Assembly (NCBI GenBank): GCA_037367405.1
Contig: JAZKJV010007251.1
Coordinates: 372,001-436,000, forward strand
DNA length: 64,000 bases
Source: Ottelia alismoides
Taxonomy: Eukaryota; Streptophyta; Magnoliopsida; Alismatales; Hydrocharitaceae
Direction: 5' to 3'
The position numbers and the translations under genes were made by a program. Shown piece by piece: positions 31,707-44,761 of the stretch. Positions within the stretch are counted from its first letter, which is position 1; the number at the start of each line of letters is the position of its first letter. The notes beneath the pieces were generated by a model that was given only the letters and a program-made list of their open reading frames with translations, did not search any database and was not told where the DNA came from.

Positions 31707-34700
31707 TGATGAATCTCCAATTCATCACCTTTATTCTTTCATTTTGACCTCAAATCCATAGATAAATGCATGTATATAGCATTAATTTGTTCAAAATAAC
31801 ACTCAATAATTGTACATAAACACTGCAAAAATATTGATTATTAATTCCAAAATAAAAGAATAAAGGAAAGAAAAGAAAAAGAACGAAGTGTCAAAGACAC
31901 TAAGTGACCTTAGACAGCAAGACACATTCGTCATGATGACTTGGTCGACAAGGAATAAAGTAGGGGAGATAGGGCAAATCAATTGTACAGAACACATATA
32001 AAAACCCTCATTTTATTAATTAATGAATAGCATTAGGCACATATTTTATACTATATTATTTAGTACCCCAAATCATAAAACCCTCAACATGAAATTTGTA
32101 CATAAAAATACAAAGAAAAATTCAAAATTTTATTACACATTAAAATAACACACAACACCCAGGATAATCAGAACAAAAGGTCGCAAATAAAACTTTACAG
32201 ACATGTATCTCCTTCATACATACTCAAAATTGATCAAACTCACCTTTGTTGTTCTAAAATTTAATTACCTATTTAATGAAGGTGGTTTCACTAAAATTGT
32301 AGTTAAGATACAAAAGTTAGCTTCTGGGTCTCTATTGTACTTGTATATTATATTCAATATATTCATTATTTGTATTTTTAGCTCTCTTTTATTTTTAGAT
32401 ACTTGTGAATATTGTTTAAAATACAATAAAACTTAAACATAAAATAAAACCATCAAAAATTCATCAAAATAAATAATATGTTAAAATATATAGGTAAACT
32501 ATACTGATAATATACATATACGTATTTATTTAAATATATAAATAAAATCAGAAAAATAAAATAAAAATATGCAAAGATGTATTTAAATATACTTGAAATA
32601 TACACAATATGAATATATAATAATAAAATGAAAAATACAAAAAAAATAAAGTACCTCAAAACATAGGTACATATACCTATAAGTATACTTGTAAAAAAAC
32701 ACCTAATTAATAAGGTTGTAAAAATAAATAAAAATAGTACATAAAATAATAAACATTTTTTATGTTTTAGCTTTTATTTAGTTAATTCAGTTTCTATTTT
32801 ATTTTCATTTATTTATTAGTTTCTCCTTATTTTGTCCTCATTCAATCTGACTAGGACCAATGAGGTGGGGTCTTGCGTTGACTCCAGGTCAAGTTCCCCT
32901 TTGCCTCCTCTGACTTGTCAGAGTGATCTCTTCCCCAATTTCCTCCCTTTTTCCCACTTGACACACTACTCCATTTGATTCAATTTCTTCATAGTATCTT
33001 CGCATCTTACATCTACCTATCATGCCTACTCCTAAGATCTAATCGAGCATGTTCGATTTTGGCACAATCTCATGTTAAACCTAGCCTCTTCATTTCTGTA
33101 TAAATAAAGCTCCCAATTCCATTTTTGCATTTTGGATTAATCTTGGAGCTCTGTAACCCATCGAACACCTTGGTTAGAGGCATATTCATGATATTAAGAG
33201 GTTTCACCATTCTACAGTGGGGAGAAAGAGGCCAGCGACATCGATGCCTAAGGGTTTGGAGCTTCTCTCCTACCATGGCATCTCCAGACCTTTTCAAGGG
33301 ATGTTGAGGTTTAGGTTAGGTTTATTCTCGTGCATTTTCATTCTAGCATTTTATTTGATGTTTTTGTTGATTTTGGTAGCATAGATTTCAACATTAGACT
33401 TCACCAGAGGTCTAGGCTCTAGCCTATGTTCAGCCACCGTGAAACGCTATTTCGACTCCCTTATGCCTCCACCTTATTCCCCTTCACTTTCTCCATGTTT
33501 CCCTTCACCTAGGTCGCCCTGAGCCCTCGTGAATCAAGTCCATCAGTCTCGCTCCACCACCATTCTGGAGACCCACTCATCCCCCCTCATTTCGGCCATA
33601 TTCCATACCATCAGATGGCCATTCGATTCGCCTTGGCCTTCCCTAATTTTTGATGCAAGTCCAAGCATCCAAGACCCCTCTTCAGGTGAGATTCGATGAT
33701 GCATAGAACCTCCAGGTGTTGGGCATTTTCCCTCAACCTCCATGCCCCCATCGATGGGGCGTGGACCTTGTTAGATCCACCAGTAGATGTGGAGGCTTCT
33801 CAATATTATCACAGACCTTTAAACAGCTCGAGGAAGGTCCGGAATGAGGTGCTACAACTGATTTAAGCAACCTCATGAGGCGGTTCTTTCGAGTTCGTCC
33901 AGGTTGCTTCTCCACCATCTAATGATGAACACATGCTGGCTTTAATTAGAGTCGCCCAATGAAGTATCGTGTCAACCGTTCAATGGAGCCCATGATACGA
34001 TCCTAACCATGCATAGGCGAAGCGATATCATACGTTTGAAGGCCGCTACATGTATAACTGGCTTCATCAGCGCCATCCGTTGGTGCACCTATTAGGGGTA
34101 TTTTTCATCTAAACCCCTAGGAATTTTTGCATTTGTTTTCTAGTATTTAATCTTTCATCTGTTGTGTAATAAATTTTTGTAACATTTGTAATAAGAACCT
34201 CAAACTTTTACTATTTGTATTTAGGTCATGTCACGTCACCTCATGTGTCGTCCTACGTGTTTTTAGGAAATTTTTAATTTATATCATATTTATCCTAGAT
34301 CTATTCCAAAAGAAAGTTTAGGTTTCTTTTAATTGCAAATAGGTCCCTACAAGTTCGTAGTTTTATTTCTTGCATTTTATTTTTATTATATGGTTTATTT
34401 GCTTAAAAATCATGAGAAAATCACAATATATGGTTGATGCCTTATTTATTCATGTATGATTTTAGTTTGGGTATTTATTTTAGGATCCAATATATCTAGA
34501 ATAAAAAGAGCCATTTATTCCCTATTTGTTTATTAAAATACCAAAACAATATCAAAACACTTCTAAAAATTTCAAAAAAAATTGCAATATCTATATTATT
34601 ATACATTATATCGTCAGGCTAAAAGTCACTAAAAATTACAAAGCAAAAAACCTTAAAAATCATAAAAACCTAAAAAATGTATAAAAATCCGAAAAAATCC

Positions 34701-35540
34701 TTTAAAATTCCAATAAAGTTTTCTTATTGTATATTTTTATTTATATTATATAGTAATACAAAAATTAGTTTTGAGAAATTTTAGACTTATTTTTTATTTT
34801 TAATTCTCAAAATAATCCAGATTATATGTTATAATCTTTACTTTGATATAATTAATACTTTAAAAATTCCTAAAAATTAGATATTATAAAAAAAAAACAA
34901 AAAATAGAGAAAAACATTAAAAACACAAAAACATTTTATTTTGTATGTTTTGACTATATATATCTATATCTAAAATGATAGAACCTATATATACTATAAT
35001 ACTTAGATATACTTATAATTATTATCATTAATTATAAATATCTTATGTATATTTAAAACCTTTAAAAAAATAAAAAGGATTGTTCTTATATATTTTCTCT
35101 CTATTTTCATATTTTTTTATTTTATATAACATATCCTATTTATAATATCTATATTTTTATTATTACTCTATATAGATATATTTATATATGCATTATATCT
35201 TTTAAAATAAAAAAAACTAAAAATTAGCAAAATTAAATACGAAATTAAAATTTAAACTTCGAAAATAAAAATATAAAATAATTAAAAATTAATAAAAATT
35301 TAATATAATTATAAATCCACAAAAATTTAAAGAGTCAAAAAGACAAAAAGAAAACAATAAGGAAATTGAATTAAGTAGCAATAATTGATACTTAATTCCT
35401 GATCTATCCCATTTTTTCCTTGTGGTATGATACTCTACATACTTATACACTATAAAAATATTTTATAGAGTTAAAATAGAAAATAAATTTTGGCTCACTT
35501 TACTTTGATTGCTTTATTCATCATGTGTGGGGTTGATTGT
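31707..35540 (+). mobile_element. LTR H (L6), solo or orphan
   Basis: Starts TGATGAATCTCCAATTCATCA and carries the U3 box GACAAGGAATAAAGTAGGGG (31947-31966). A U3 block around 32204-32340 is shared with L7. A W-box pair (TTGAC/GTCAA at 32878-32893), a TATA-like TATAAATA at 33099-33106, a GC-richer block (33160-34110) and an AT-rich U5 follow. No polypurine tract or pol precedes it and no primer site clearly follows, so it may be a solo LTR. The end is approximate. Confidence 0.6.
33099..33106 (+). promoter_or_regulatory. TATA box of L6
   Basis: TATAAATA followed by a start region in AAAGCTCCC; it corresponds in position to the TATA box of L4. Confidence 0.45.
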
Positions 35541-35589
35541 TGCTTGATTCGTCTATCGAATCTGGTCACACAACGATTGCTAATTTTGT

Positions 35590-37565
35590 TTGATTAGCAG
35601 GTCGGTCATTGCCAACGATATGTTTAATACTTCGCATGACGAAAACGTAGAAAATAGCAAACAAATTGAAAAAAGCAATGAGTATTTATTGCATAAACTT
35701 GGAATTTCAACACAACAATTTTATGCTTTGTGAAACCACAAACTTAAAGAAATGATTTCCTAATATAGTTTCTTGTATTCTAATTAATATAGGGAATATA
35801 TCATGGTTACCTCTTGAATCATAAGTTTCTAAACAAAAGAAACCTCTCGAATCAAGTTCGATATGGAGTCACTTCTCTCGTAGGTATGATGATAAGTCAT
35901 GTCGCTTCCCACAAACTTTGATGTCAACTTCTTGAAGTTGTCCATGCAAGTATGAGATAAAGATGATCTCAAGCTCCTGATTTCATCATACAAATTTGAA
36001 CTTTCCCTTCACTCACAAGAAGTACATACAAGAAGATGATCTTCTCTTCCACAGGGCCACACCTATGAACAGAAGATGAGAGGCTTGATGGTGGATGTGT
36101 AGGGTATTTGTTGAATGAAAGTGTAGGCATGTTTTTTTCTCTTCTCATCTCTTAAAGAAAGATAACTTTGGTGAGATCAAGCTCTTGGATAGATGATATG
36201 CCCTCTCTTATATAGGAAGGGTGGATGTCTATGAGGAATCCTACTCCTAATAATACACGTTCACTTTTCATCCCTTGGATGGTGGATCATAAGCTATGGT
36301 TGCATCCTTGTTCATGAAGAAATAGGACTTGAATTATCTCCCTTAACACCATTCAAAATAAAGCAGCAACTAATCAAAAATATGAGAGCTTACTCTCATG
36401 GTGGATGTCTATGCTTCTCTAAGCATGGGCGTCCACCTTGCTTGTTGTTGAGATTGTTGCTCAGTTATCTTCATGATAATATAATTATCATAATTGATAA
36501 TTTATGATAGAAACCCTCATAACGTATGAATCTTATTCATAACTCCAAAGAAAAATGTAAATTCAATTTACATATAAATTTCAATCTAAATTAAATTCAC
36601 ATAAGTGCCTTGAAATAATTATATGAATCAAATTCATATAAATATTAATTATTATGAATCATTAATCATAATAATTAATTAATAATATTTTGATACATAT
36701 TCACAAAATACCTTTTTGAATTTTGATTATGACAACAACAATTATTATCTCAATTTTCACATCGCATAATACGAATCCTAATCCACTTAGGACTCATGAG
36801 ATACAAATGAAGATACTTGGACATAATGTTGGGAATATCATATTATATATGTATTGATTTGAAATTTGGATATTTAATCCAATTTCAGGCTTTATACCAA
36901 TTTTGGCGAAACGTAATATACTCTTATCTTTGAGCTTGAGTTGAAATGATTCGCACTATATGTGAGCTCAACTAAACACATTACACTCTCCATGAGATTA
37001 ACAACTCAGCACCGGATGAACTCATCTTCCTACCCCATTTCTAATCATAGTACAAATCATTTGGAGCTTAGAAATGAGCTCAAGAAGTGTGTTCATCTCC
37101 ATTTCCATTACCATTTCTCTTTCAACATTTGGACATTGAAATTGGAATTGGACATAGGAGTCAAATGAAATAAGACATAATCCATTTAATTCTCATATCA
37201 TTAAGCCAACAAGTGGAGTCACTAAAATCCATATAATTTCATCATTCATCCTTCATACTAGAAGACTCTAATATATCAAAAGTTCAAAATCTAATTTGAC
37301 GGACATCTTTGGGACATATCAATAGATTTCTCAATCGATAATTGGGTGACAATATTAATCAGATCCTTTCCAAAATTATATATTAATATATAGAAGTTGT
37401 GTCTTATTTCATAATGAGATGACCATGCATGGAATTTTTTATGGCTCCAATATATCTCATGAGTGAGCTATTCTCCTGATTCATTATGTGTGAACCTATA
37501 TGTTTCCTTTGAGTGATCATACTTCTCATATGTACTCATATGCACATTGATATGCCACTTTCTAC
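35590..37565 (-). mobile_element. Copia-like LTR I (candidate)
   Basis: Read on the minus strand, it begins with a block containing GCTCACTCATGAGATAT (near 37460), shared with region L (near 47890-47910). A U3 rich in short AT palindromes (36480-36720) and a TATATAAG promoter near 36210 follow, then a pyrimidine-rich transcribed part and a GAGGTAACCATG splice-donor-like site near 35810. Region L has the same order on the plus strand. The boundaries and the copia assignment are inferred. Confidence 0.4.
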
Positions 37566-37639
37566 CATTATTAATTTGTGAAAATTACGTTGGAGTTGTG
37601 AAGAAATCGATTTATCAAAAACCACACAAAAATATCCAA

Positions 37640-39070
37640 TCAATTTAATGTGGTAAATTGTTTATTTTACTTGCGTAAGTCCCGAGGTCGAACTCAAGGA
37701 GGTAATATGAGAGTCTAGAGTTTATTTTCAAAACAATCCAGTGCTTAGGTTTTCAAGAAGAAATTTAGGACTTCTATATTTTTAAAATTTTTATGGTTTT
37801 AAAATAAAAGAGATGTATTAATTAAAGCAAATATGATGCATGAATTTTATAAATATTTTATGCAATAATATAATGCTATGCAATGTGGTAGAGAAAATAA
37901 ATAATGCAATATTCTTTTGGATATTAAATGATGATAATGAATGAATGATGTAAAGAGGAGCAAGAAAGCAAGTAGTCAATAAATTTAATCCACTAGCCTC
38001 CTCCTTAATTAATTTCAAAAATATTTAATCAATTTAACTTAAATTGACTCCCAAATCAATTCCCCAATTTCACATAATTTTATGAGCAATAAACATAAAT
38101 AACAAATAATATATGTGCTAAAATGAACAATACTTCCTCTAATTTATTGATATCAAATAATGTCTTGAAATGTGAAATTAAATGTACTATATGCTAGACA
38201 ATGCAATAAGGTTCAAATAAACATAATGAACATCAATGTCCCATGAATGGTTCACATGATATGAATGAATAAGTTCAAGTGCATTTATGTAATGAAAATA
38301 AATAAAAATATTGCAATTCGGGCCTTCAAATGGGTATATCTGCAAATTCTGTAATCAGAGGGGCTTCCTTGACATTTATCCTAAGCATGGGTAATTTCAT
38401 TATTTCCAAAAGGAGGAGGGTACACCTGAAATATTCCCTAATCACGTGCATGGTGCACGTGACATGGTTTGATTCGGGCGGTGAAGGTGGTCCAGATACC
38501 ACGCCTCCACATGGTTGCTTCGTATGCTTCGTATTCCACCCGAGGCTGTGAGGCTCAGGTGGTGATCGAATAGTATGGATACACCTTAGATACTTTGATC
38601 TGATGAGTTTTTTGCGCTCTTTATCAATGGCTTTGATTGAAATCTGTTGATTGGATCGAAGGGTTAACAATAGGGCATGATCAGATCCCTCTGATTCCGA
38701 TCAAACACCAATAGTAGGCTCTCATGAGGGCTCTACCGTACATCATTGGCTTTGATCTAAGATCGAGGACGGCCTTCCCTGATCCACCTCCATGCATCTG
38801 ACATAAGGACAAGGGATGTCGATGGTGTTTTGTCAATTGTTGCTCCCAGGAGAGCCTCCTCCCATCATGTACCTACAAGGATGGTGATGTGTTGAAAGGA
38901 TATCTAGCTAAGGTACCAAAGTTCGATCTTGGAGGTCATGCGATGTCATGAGTCGCTGTAGTAAGGTTCCTAACATCCGATCTTGGAGGGCCTACGGTAT
39001 CGAAAAGTTGGATCTAGCAATCGTTGTATTGGCGCCTCTCTCGACTCTCTAAACTCAACTCAAGTAAATC
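37640..39070 (-). mobile_element. LTR end fragment J
   Basis: The minus strand holds the second half of a gypsy LTR. A GC-richer part comes first, then TCACGTGCA and TGCACGTGA arms around three bases (38442-38462), an AT-rich U5, and CTCCTTGAGTTCGACCTCGG near 37680-37710. Its U3 is missing; LTR L7 of element K adjoins it. Confidence 0.5.
38442..38462. promoter_or_regulatory. Paired G-box palindrome in fragment J
   Basis: TCACGTGCA and TGCACGTGA are exact reverse complements separated by TGG; each contains CACGTG. Confidence 0.5.
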
Positions 39071-39079
39071 AATCAATAG

Positions 39080-42000
39080 TTAATCCACAACAATGATCAA
39101 GAAATAAATGTAGGTGAGATAAAACTTAATATACCCTACAAGAATGTGTACAGTAACAATCAGTAGGGGTCAATCCACAAAGGAGCACACGAGGTAGAGC
39201 AACAAAAATGAATAGACATCTTAAGGCTCTCTTTTTTGTATTTTATTTTTTATATTTTACAAGTTTTAATTGATATGTATATATTTTTGTCAAATTTTAA
39301 ATTTTGCAATTTTTTAATTTCGATTTAAAGATAAAATATAATATGATAAATTTATACATTTAAGTAGGCTATATAAAGAAGAAATAAAAAAGATGTTTTG
39401 GGGATTTTAAAATATAAATAATGCACTCAAAAAATCAAAAATAAAATATTTTTCAGTTTTATAAATTGTTCACTATTTTTGTATTTTTATATAATTTTTT
39501 AGATCCCTTATGGATTTTTAAATAATGGAAGACATAAAATAATAAAAATAGTAAATGTAGGAACTTGAAATGGGCTTAATAAATATCTATCAAATCAGTT
39601 TGAGCATGATTTCCACTTTCCTAGAAACTCGATAATACAAAGAAAATTCATAACTTTAAAACATATTTTAGTAATCTTTCTATGAATTTTTAGAATTTTT
39701 ATCAATTTTTTATGAGTTTTGTGAATTTAGGGGTTTTCTTCAATATTTGTAAAAATAATTTTAGAAATAAAAGATACAAAAATAGAAAAATGGATTTTTT
39801 CAAAACATTTTTTATTTTTTAAGGATTTCTAATTGCTAGACAAGAGAAAATGCAATTATTTTTAATTTTAATAAATAGGAAAATAGTTTTAATTGCCTTA
39901 AGAAATATATATGTGATGTAATATGGTTCCAAGCACTTAAAATAATTTTCCTATTATTTTTAGATGCAAAAATTCTTATTTTAATAATTAGAGAAACAAA
40001 TATAAAATTAAATATGCAGTATAGGGACTTAGTTGTAATTTCTACAAAGTTTCAGAGCTTTTAATAACACAACAAATCCAATGGCTTACATGTAATATTT
40101 CCACATTTAAAATATAATCCAAACTAGAAGGTATAAATCAAATTACCAGAATAATAGGGCCAAGTATGAAAATTTACTAAAAGTATTTCAACTAATGTTA
40201 CAAATTTCAGGACCAAATAGTAATACCAAACATGGAGGGGGTCCACGCAAAACACATGCCCCCTCACGCACACATGTACATGAGGTGATGTGCAATGGAC
40301 TCAAGTACAAAATAGAGGAAAGCTTGAGGTCCTTAGTGCAAATATTATAGAAATATTACAACTACATATGAACATTTATAGACTAAATATTAAGTACAAA
40401 ATGTAAAGGGGAATGTTGCAAAATAACCCTTGATAGGTGTTGGCGGACAGCGATGATGCTCTCACTTAACCACATGGTAATAGTTGAACGGTTGATGATG
40501 GCTAGCGGATGGAGGGTGGAGATTAAATCTAGCCCTATGATCTGACGGCTCGTTGGTGCTTGATCGAACGGCTATTGCTCCACCTGGCGTTTGTTCTTGA
40601 TCCAATGGCCAGGAGATGGTCTGGAATATCAGGGATAAAGAATTTTTTGGTTGAGCTTCGATCAAGCCTCTCGCTTGATTATGATGAACCTGCGAGTTGC
40701 TAAGATGTTCTCTTCAATCCATGAAGTGTTCTACAGTTCGTGAATGCTTCAAAAGGTCCAAACCTCGTCGGAGGAGGTATGGGAGGTCAGAGAAGAACTC
40801 AGATATTTGAAGCTGCAGGTTGCATCATTTGACCCCCAGATGGGATCCTTTTGTGCCTAGGCTTGCACCAGAATCTTCAGGCTTGAGGGTGGAGCTCCTC
40901 GACCCAATGGTGAGCAAAAATAGGGTTTGGAATGAAGGGGTGGTGATCTCTGACAAATAGAGGATGAAGGAGATATGATTCCCAGATCTGTGCAAGATCT
41001 GAGTTGAACCATGGGTTGGGGCGATAGAATATGGAAGGGAAAAATGTGGAGGTGGTCAAAAGGTCGGTTGTCGAGTGAAATGGGGTGAACAAGGGTTGGA
41101 GTTCAGATCTCTTGCGAACTTTAATTTTTGAACTTCACATTAATAGACGAGATTATATGAAATAAAATATAAGTCTATGCTACCACTACTCCTCCGAATA
41201 ATAAAAAAAGATAAGGAAAATAAGAAACTCACCGGCCTAGGAAGTTGGGAGCAGAACCACCAGGAGCTAGCTCTAGTGATGGTTGAATTACCTCCTCCAC
41301 CCTTCCTTCGCACTGCAAATTAGGAGGCTTCACTTCTTGTCACAAAGGGAAAGATCTAGGAATGACTCTTGGGGAGAAAAGTAGGATAGGAAGGAACTGA
41401 TTTTCAAAAATGGTGGAAGAGATACTTTATACCAAGCTACCCGAGAGGATCTTCGCCTATGGTTTTTGGTGGAATAGAGGGGTTGACTAGCGTTGACTCT
41501 TGATTCACGTGAAAGATCAAAGGTACATGAAAAATTTACAAGAATAAATCGAGGGAAGAAGAGATATGTAATGATCAAGAAAATGTAGCGAAGAAGGGGA
41601 AAAAACATGGAACAAATCAGTCCAAGTAGGGAGCGACGAGCTAACCTAGGTCAACCAAGGTCGCTCCTTGATAGGTTCATGTCGGCCATAAGAGGACAAA
41701 ACTGAAATAGAAATAAAAATAGAAGGAAAATAAAATAGCAAATAATTTTATTAAATATATGAAAGTTGTTTCTTTCTTTATGTACTATTTTTGGGGATTT
41801 TTATTTATTTCTAGCGACCTATTTATTTGGTTTTAATTTTTACAAGTAAAATTATAGGAATAAATACCTATGTATTATGTATTTTATTTTATTTTGTATT
41901 TATATTTTATTATTTTATATACATAATTTATATATTTATGATAAATAAAAATATGTATTTACATATTCTTATTTTATTTTTCTGAGTTTATTTATATACT

Positions 42001-42827
42001 TAAATAAATATAGGTATAGTATGCCTATGTAATTTATGACATTATTTTAATGAATTTTTGTTGTTTTTATTTTATGTTTTTATTTTTAGTGTGTTTCAAA
42101 TAATATTTACAAGTATTGAAAAATATAAGAAAGTTAAAAATATAAATAATGAAAAGATTGAATAAAATATACAGATATAAGGTACAATGGGACTCAAATA
42201 GCCAACTTTTGTATCTTAATTCTACTTTTTATGAAACCTCCATAAGATAGATAATTTAATTTAGAGTGCAATAAAGGTAAGTTTGGTCAATTTGAGTTCA
42301 TATGGAGAAGATATTGATCTGTAAAATTATGTTTATAGGCTTTTTCAGTTGTATGTCCCAATCACATGGTGGGTTATTTTTACGTGCACTTTTTTTGTAT
42401 TTTTATATGTATTATTATGTACATGTTTTGTGTTGAAAATATTTTTATTTGAAGTGTGTAAGAGAGTGTATAAATTAATGTTTGTTTCAGCTACATGTGA
42501 AGTGTATTGGGCTCCTAGGGTTTCTAGGTGATAGTGTCATTTTGTTTGTATTTCTTTGCCCTTATCTCCCCTACTTTATTCCTTATCTACCAAGTCAACA
42601 TTGACTTGGTCTCAGGGTTTAGGTCAGCCAGTATTTACAATTCTTCCTTTATTTTTCTTTTCTTCTCTTTATTCATTTATTTTTGTGTTTAAATATAGGT
42701 ATTTATGCACTATTTACAAACAATAATTGGTGAGTTAATTTATACAAGTTAGATGTATTTACATAAATTTAGCTAGGATTTTAAAGACAAAATAAAGGAA
42801 AAAAGTTGAATGAATGGGTATTCATCA
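39080..42827 (-). mobile_element. 3' LTR of element K (L7)
   Basis: Starts at 42827 on the minus strand with TGATGAATACCCATTCAT directly after a polypurine tract. It has an ACCAAGTCAA/TTGACTTGGT palindrome (42589-42610) next to GGAATAAAGTAGGGGAGAT, and a U3 block around 42190-42310 like that of L6. A GC-richer central part (about 40440-41640) and an AT-rich U5 follow. CTCCTTTGTGGATTGACCCC near 39160-39180 stands in place of the usual TTCGACC box. The end is placed near 39080 with low precision. Confidence 0.65.
42589..42610. promoter_or_regulatory. W-box-like palindrome in L7
   Basis: Ten-base arms ACCAAGTCAA and TTGACTTGGT around CA. Each arm has a TTGAC core, the site bound by WRKY factors. 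L4 and L5 have GGTCAAGACTTGAC at the same place. Confidence 0.5.
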
Positions 42828-42842
42828 CCCCCTATACTTACC
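42828..42842 (-). promoter_or_regulatory. Polypurine tract of element K
   Basis: The minus strand reads GGTAAGTATAGGGGG directly before TGATGAAT. Confidence 0.75.
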
Positions 42843-44533
42843 TTTGCTAGTCCCTAGAAAACGCTTATTAGAAGAATAAGTGATGCAGAAGAGAAAATAA
42901 AGAAAAAGAAAATAAAGAAGGTAGAATGATCAATACTTTTTAACTTGTCCTTACAAAATCAAAGTTTATATCTTGATTAAGACTTTTGGATTATTAAGGT
43001 ATTCAGAACCATGTTCATGCTAGGATTTATTACTCAACCAACCTTTACGCTCTATTCTCCTCCATCCAGTTCAATTCAATAGCCAGGTCAAAACTGTCCT
43101 TTCAGACACATACTCTTGTAACCTTGAAATGACAGATACCAGGTGTGTGAATTGTGTTAGCACTTCCCAAACAAATAGTTGAACTATCCAGTTATCTCCT
43201 CCATTGGTAACTTATCCTCAGGGAGATCAATATTTCCTTCTAAGTTCATGTACATGCTAGTGCACAACGAATTTGGGAGAAGCTAGAAGGAGAAAGGAAG
43301 CGGAAATGGACTAGTGTAGTCACATTTCCTTGTGAAGCTCAGGTAGTGTGACAAAGTCTTCACCAAGATGGCCTTTTTTAAAGCTCGAAATTTTGGAATT
43401 TTCGATATAGGCTTCTTCGGGTATTTATTTGTTTTGACACTACATTGCATTCTTGATTTACCCTGATGAATATAGAATCTTTTATTCCACCCATGTTTTA
43501 GGGTCTTAAAAAAATTGTGCTAGCAGACCGTTCCTCATCTGAAGCTTTATTTCAATCCAATTTTCATTCATTAGATGTCCATGCTACAAGAGAAACATCT
43601 GGTTGAAGAAGCGGTTTCAACAGTCCCCAGGAATGGTTCCTAAGCCATTTTTAAAGAAGCGGCCTATTATCGTCCAGACTTAGACTTCTAGTTTTTTCAA
43701 CAACCCATCTTGGTTGAGCTAAGTGTTGAGTGTGAGGTTTCAAGTCAAACCATTATCTCAATAGTCGTATGAATGACATGAAGGGTTCTAGTTAGTCCCA
43801 TTGAATTAACTCATGAACATAGTCTCACATAACCTAAAGAATTAAGTCATAGTAACCTGAAGCATCTCAATTCTAGTCATTAAGAGGTTCCTCAAAAATT
43901 AGGTGGACTAAGGTCTAGACCAAGCTCCAATGTGGATTTTATTTAGACTTATTTAATTGTCAAAACTATTCAGAAAAATGCTAATGCAATGAAAGGGAAT
44001 ATTTTTGTGAAGACATTTTCTGGTTTTGAACTTTTCATGGGATTTTTGAAAAGTTTTATAAAATTTTATGGGATTTTGAAAAGATTTTTCAAATTTTTAG
44101 GTGTTTTGGGATTTTGTAAATTTTTATGGGATTTTTAGAAAATCAAAATAGTTAAAGAAAAATGGTTAGTGTATCAGTGGTATATGGAGGTTTCATATGA
44201 GTATTATAGTTGATTTGTCATATACTTTCATCCAACATATTATTCATTTCTATTGAAAATACAAAATTACACTTTATGGCTAACGTATATATACATATAT
44301 ATGACCCCCCTATACATAGCTTGAACTATGTCCTCGTAGTGATCAAAGAGCAAAAAGGAAGACATAACTCGTGCTAAGTGTAGAAAAGACTAAAGTTCAA
44401 TGACTCAAAGAATGTGAAGTTGATTGCCCCCTCTATACATGGGATTAACTATCCTTGGTATAGCAGTCTGTACACAAGGCAAGGATGATCGAGGGTTAGA
44501 ATTTACGAACTCGTCAGCTCGACCAGTCTCCCC

Positions 44534-44564
44534 CTATACTTAGGGTAAAGTTTCCCTAAGTATA
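44534..44564 (-). other. Array hairpin, element K (b)
   Basis: CTATACTTAGGG and CCCTAAGTATA pair around a loop of about eight bases. Confidence 0.75.
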
Positions 44565-44624
44565 TCAACAAGTTAGGAGATAGGTAAGCGATCAAAGAAT
44601 GATCACTCGAATCACTCATCCCCC

Positions 44625-44656
44625 CATACTTAGGATGGAGCATATCCTAAGTATAG
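44625..44656 (-). other. Array hairpin, element K (a)
   Basis: ATACTTAGGAT and ATCCTAAGTAT pair perfectly. The outermost bases are partly decayed. Confidence 0.75.
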
Positions 44657-44761
44657 CAGTGATGAAAGGGATGAATGAGTAAACAGAAGAACAGAAAAAT
44701 AAATGAAACAAAGAAAGAAGAAAAGAAGAAAAAAAGAAAAAGAAATGATATTTTTGGGATT

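Larger units (their letters stand above)
42843..44761 (-). other. Integrase-to-LTR spacer of element K
   Basis: Same plan as the spacers of A and F, on the minus strand. Hairpins lie at 44625-44656, 44534-44564 and 44433-44463 (the last imperfect), then the longer stem at about 44319-44400 and a TATATA block near 44280-44310. Shared blocks lie around 43840-43935, 43505-43560 and 43205-43245. No env-like ORF is visible. Confidence 0.7.

Noticed and set aside
39020..39045. Possible primer binding site TTGGCGCC
   Set aside because: Only the first seven bases resemble the tRNA-Asp site; the rest does not match and no LTR end is placed next to it.
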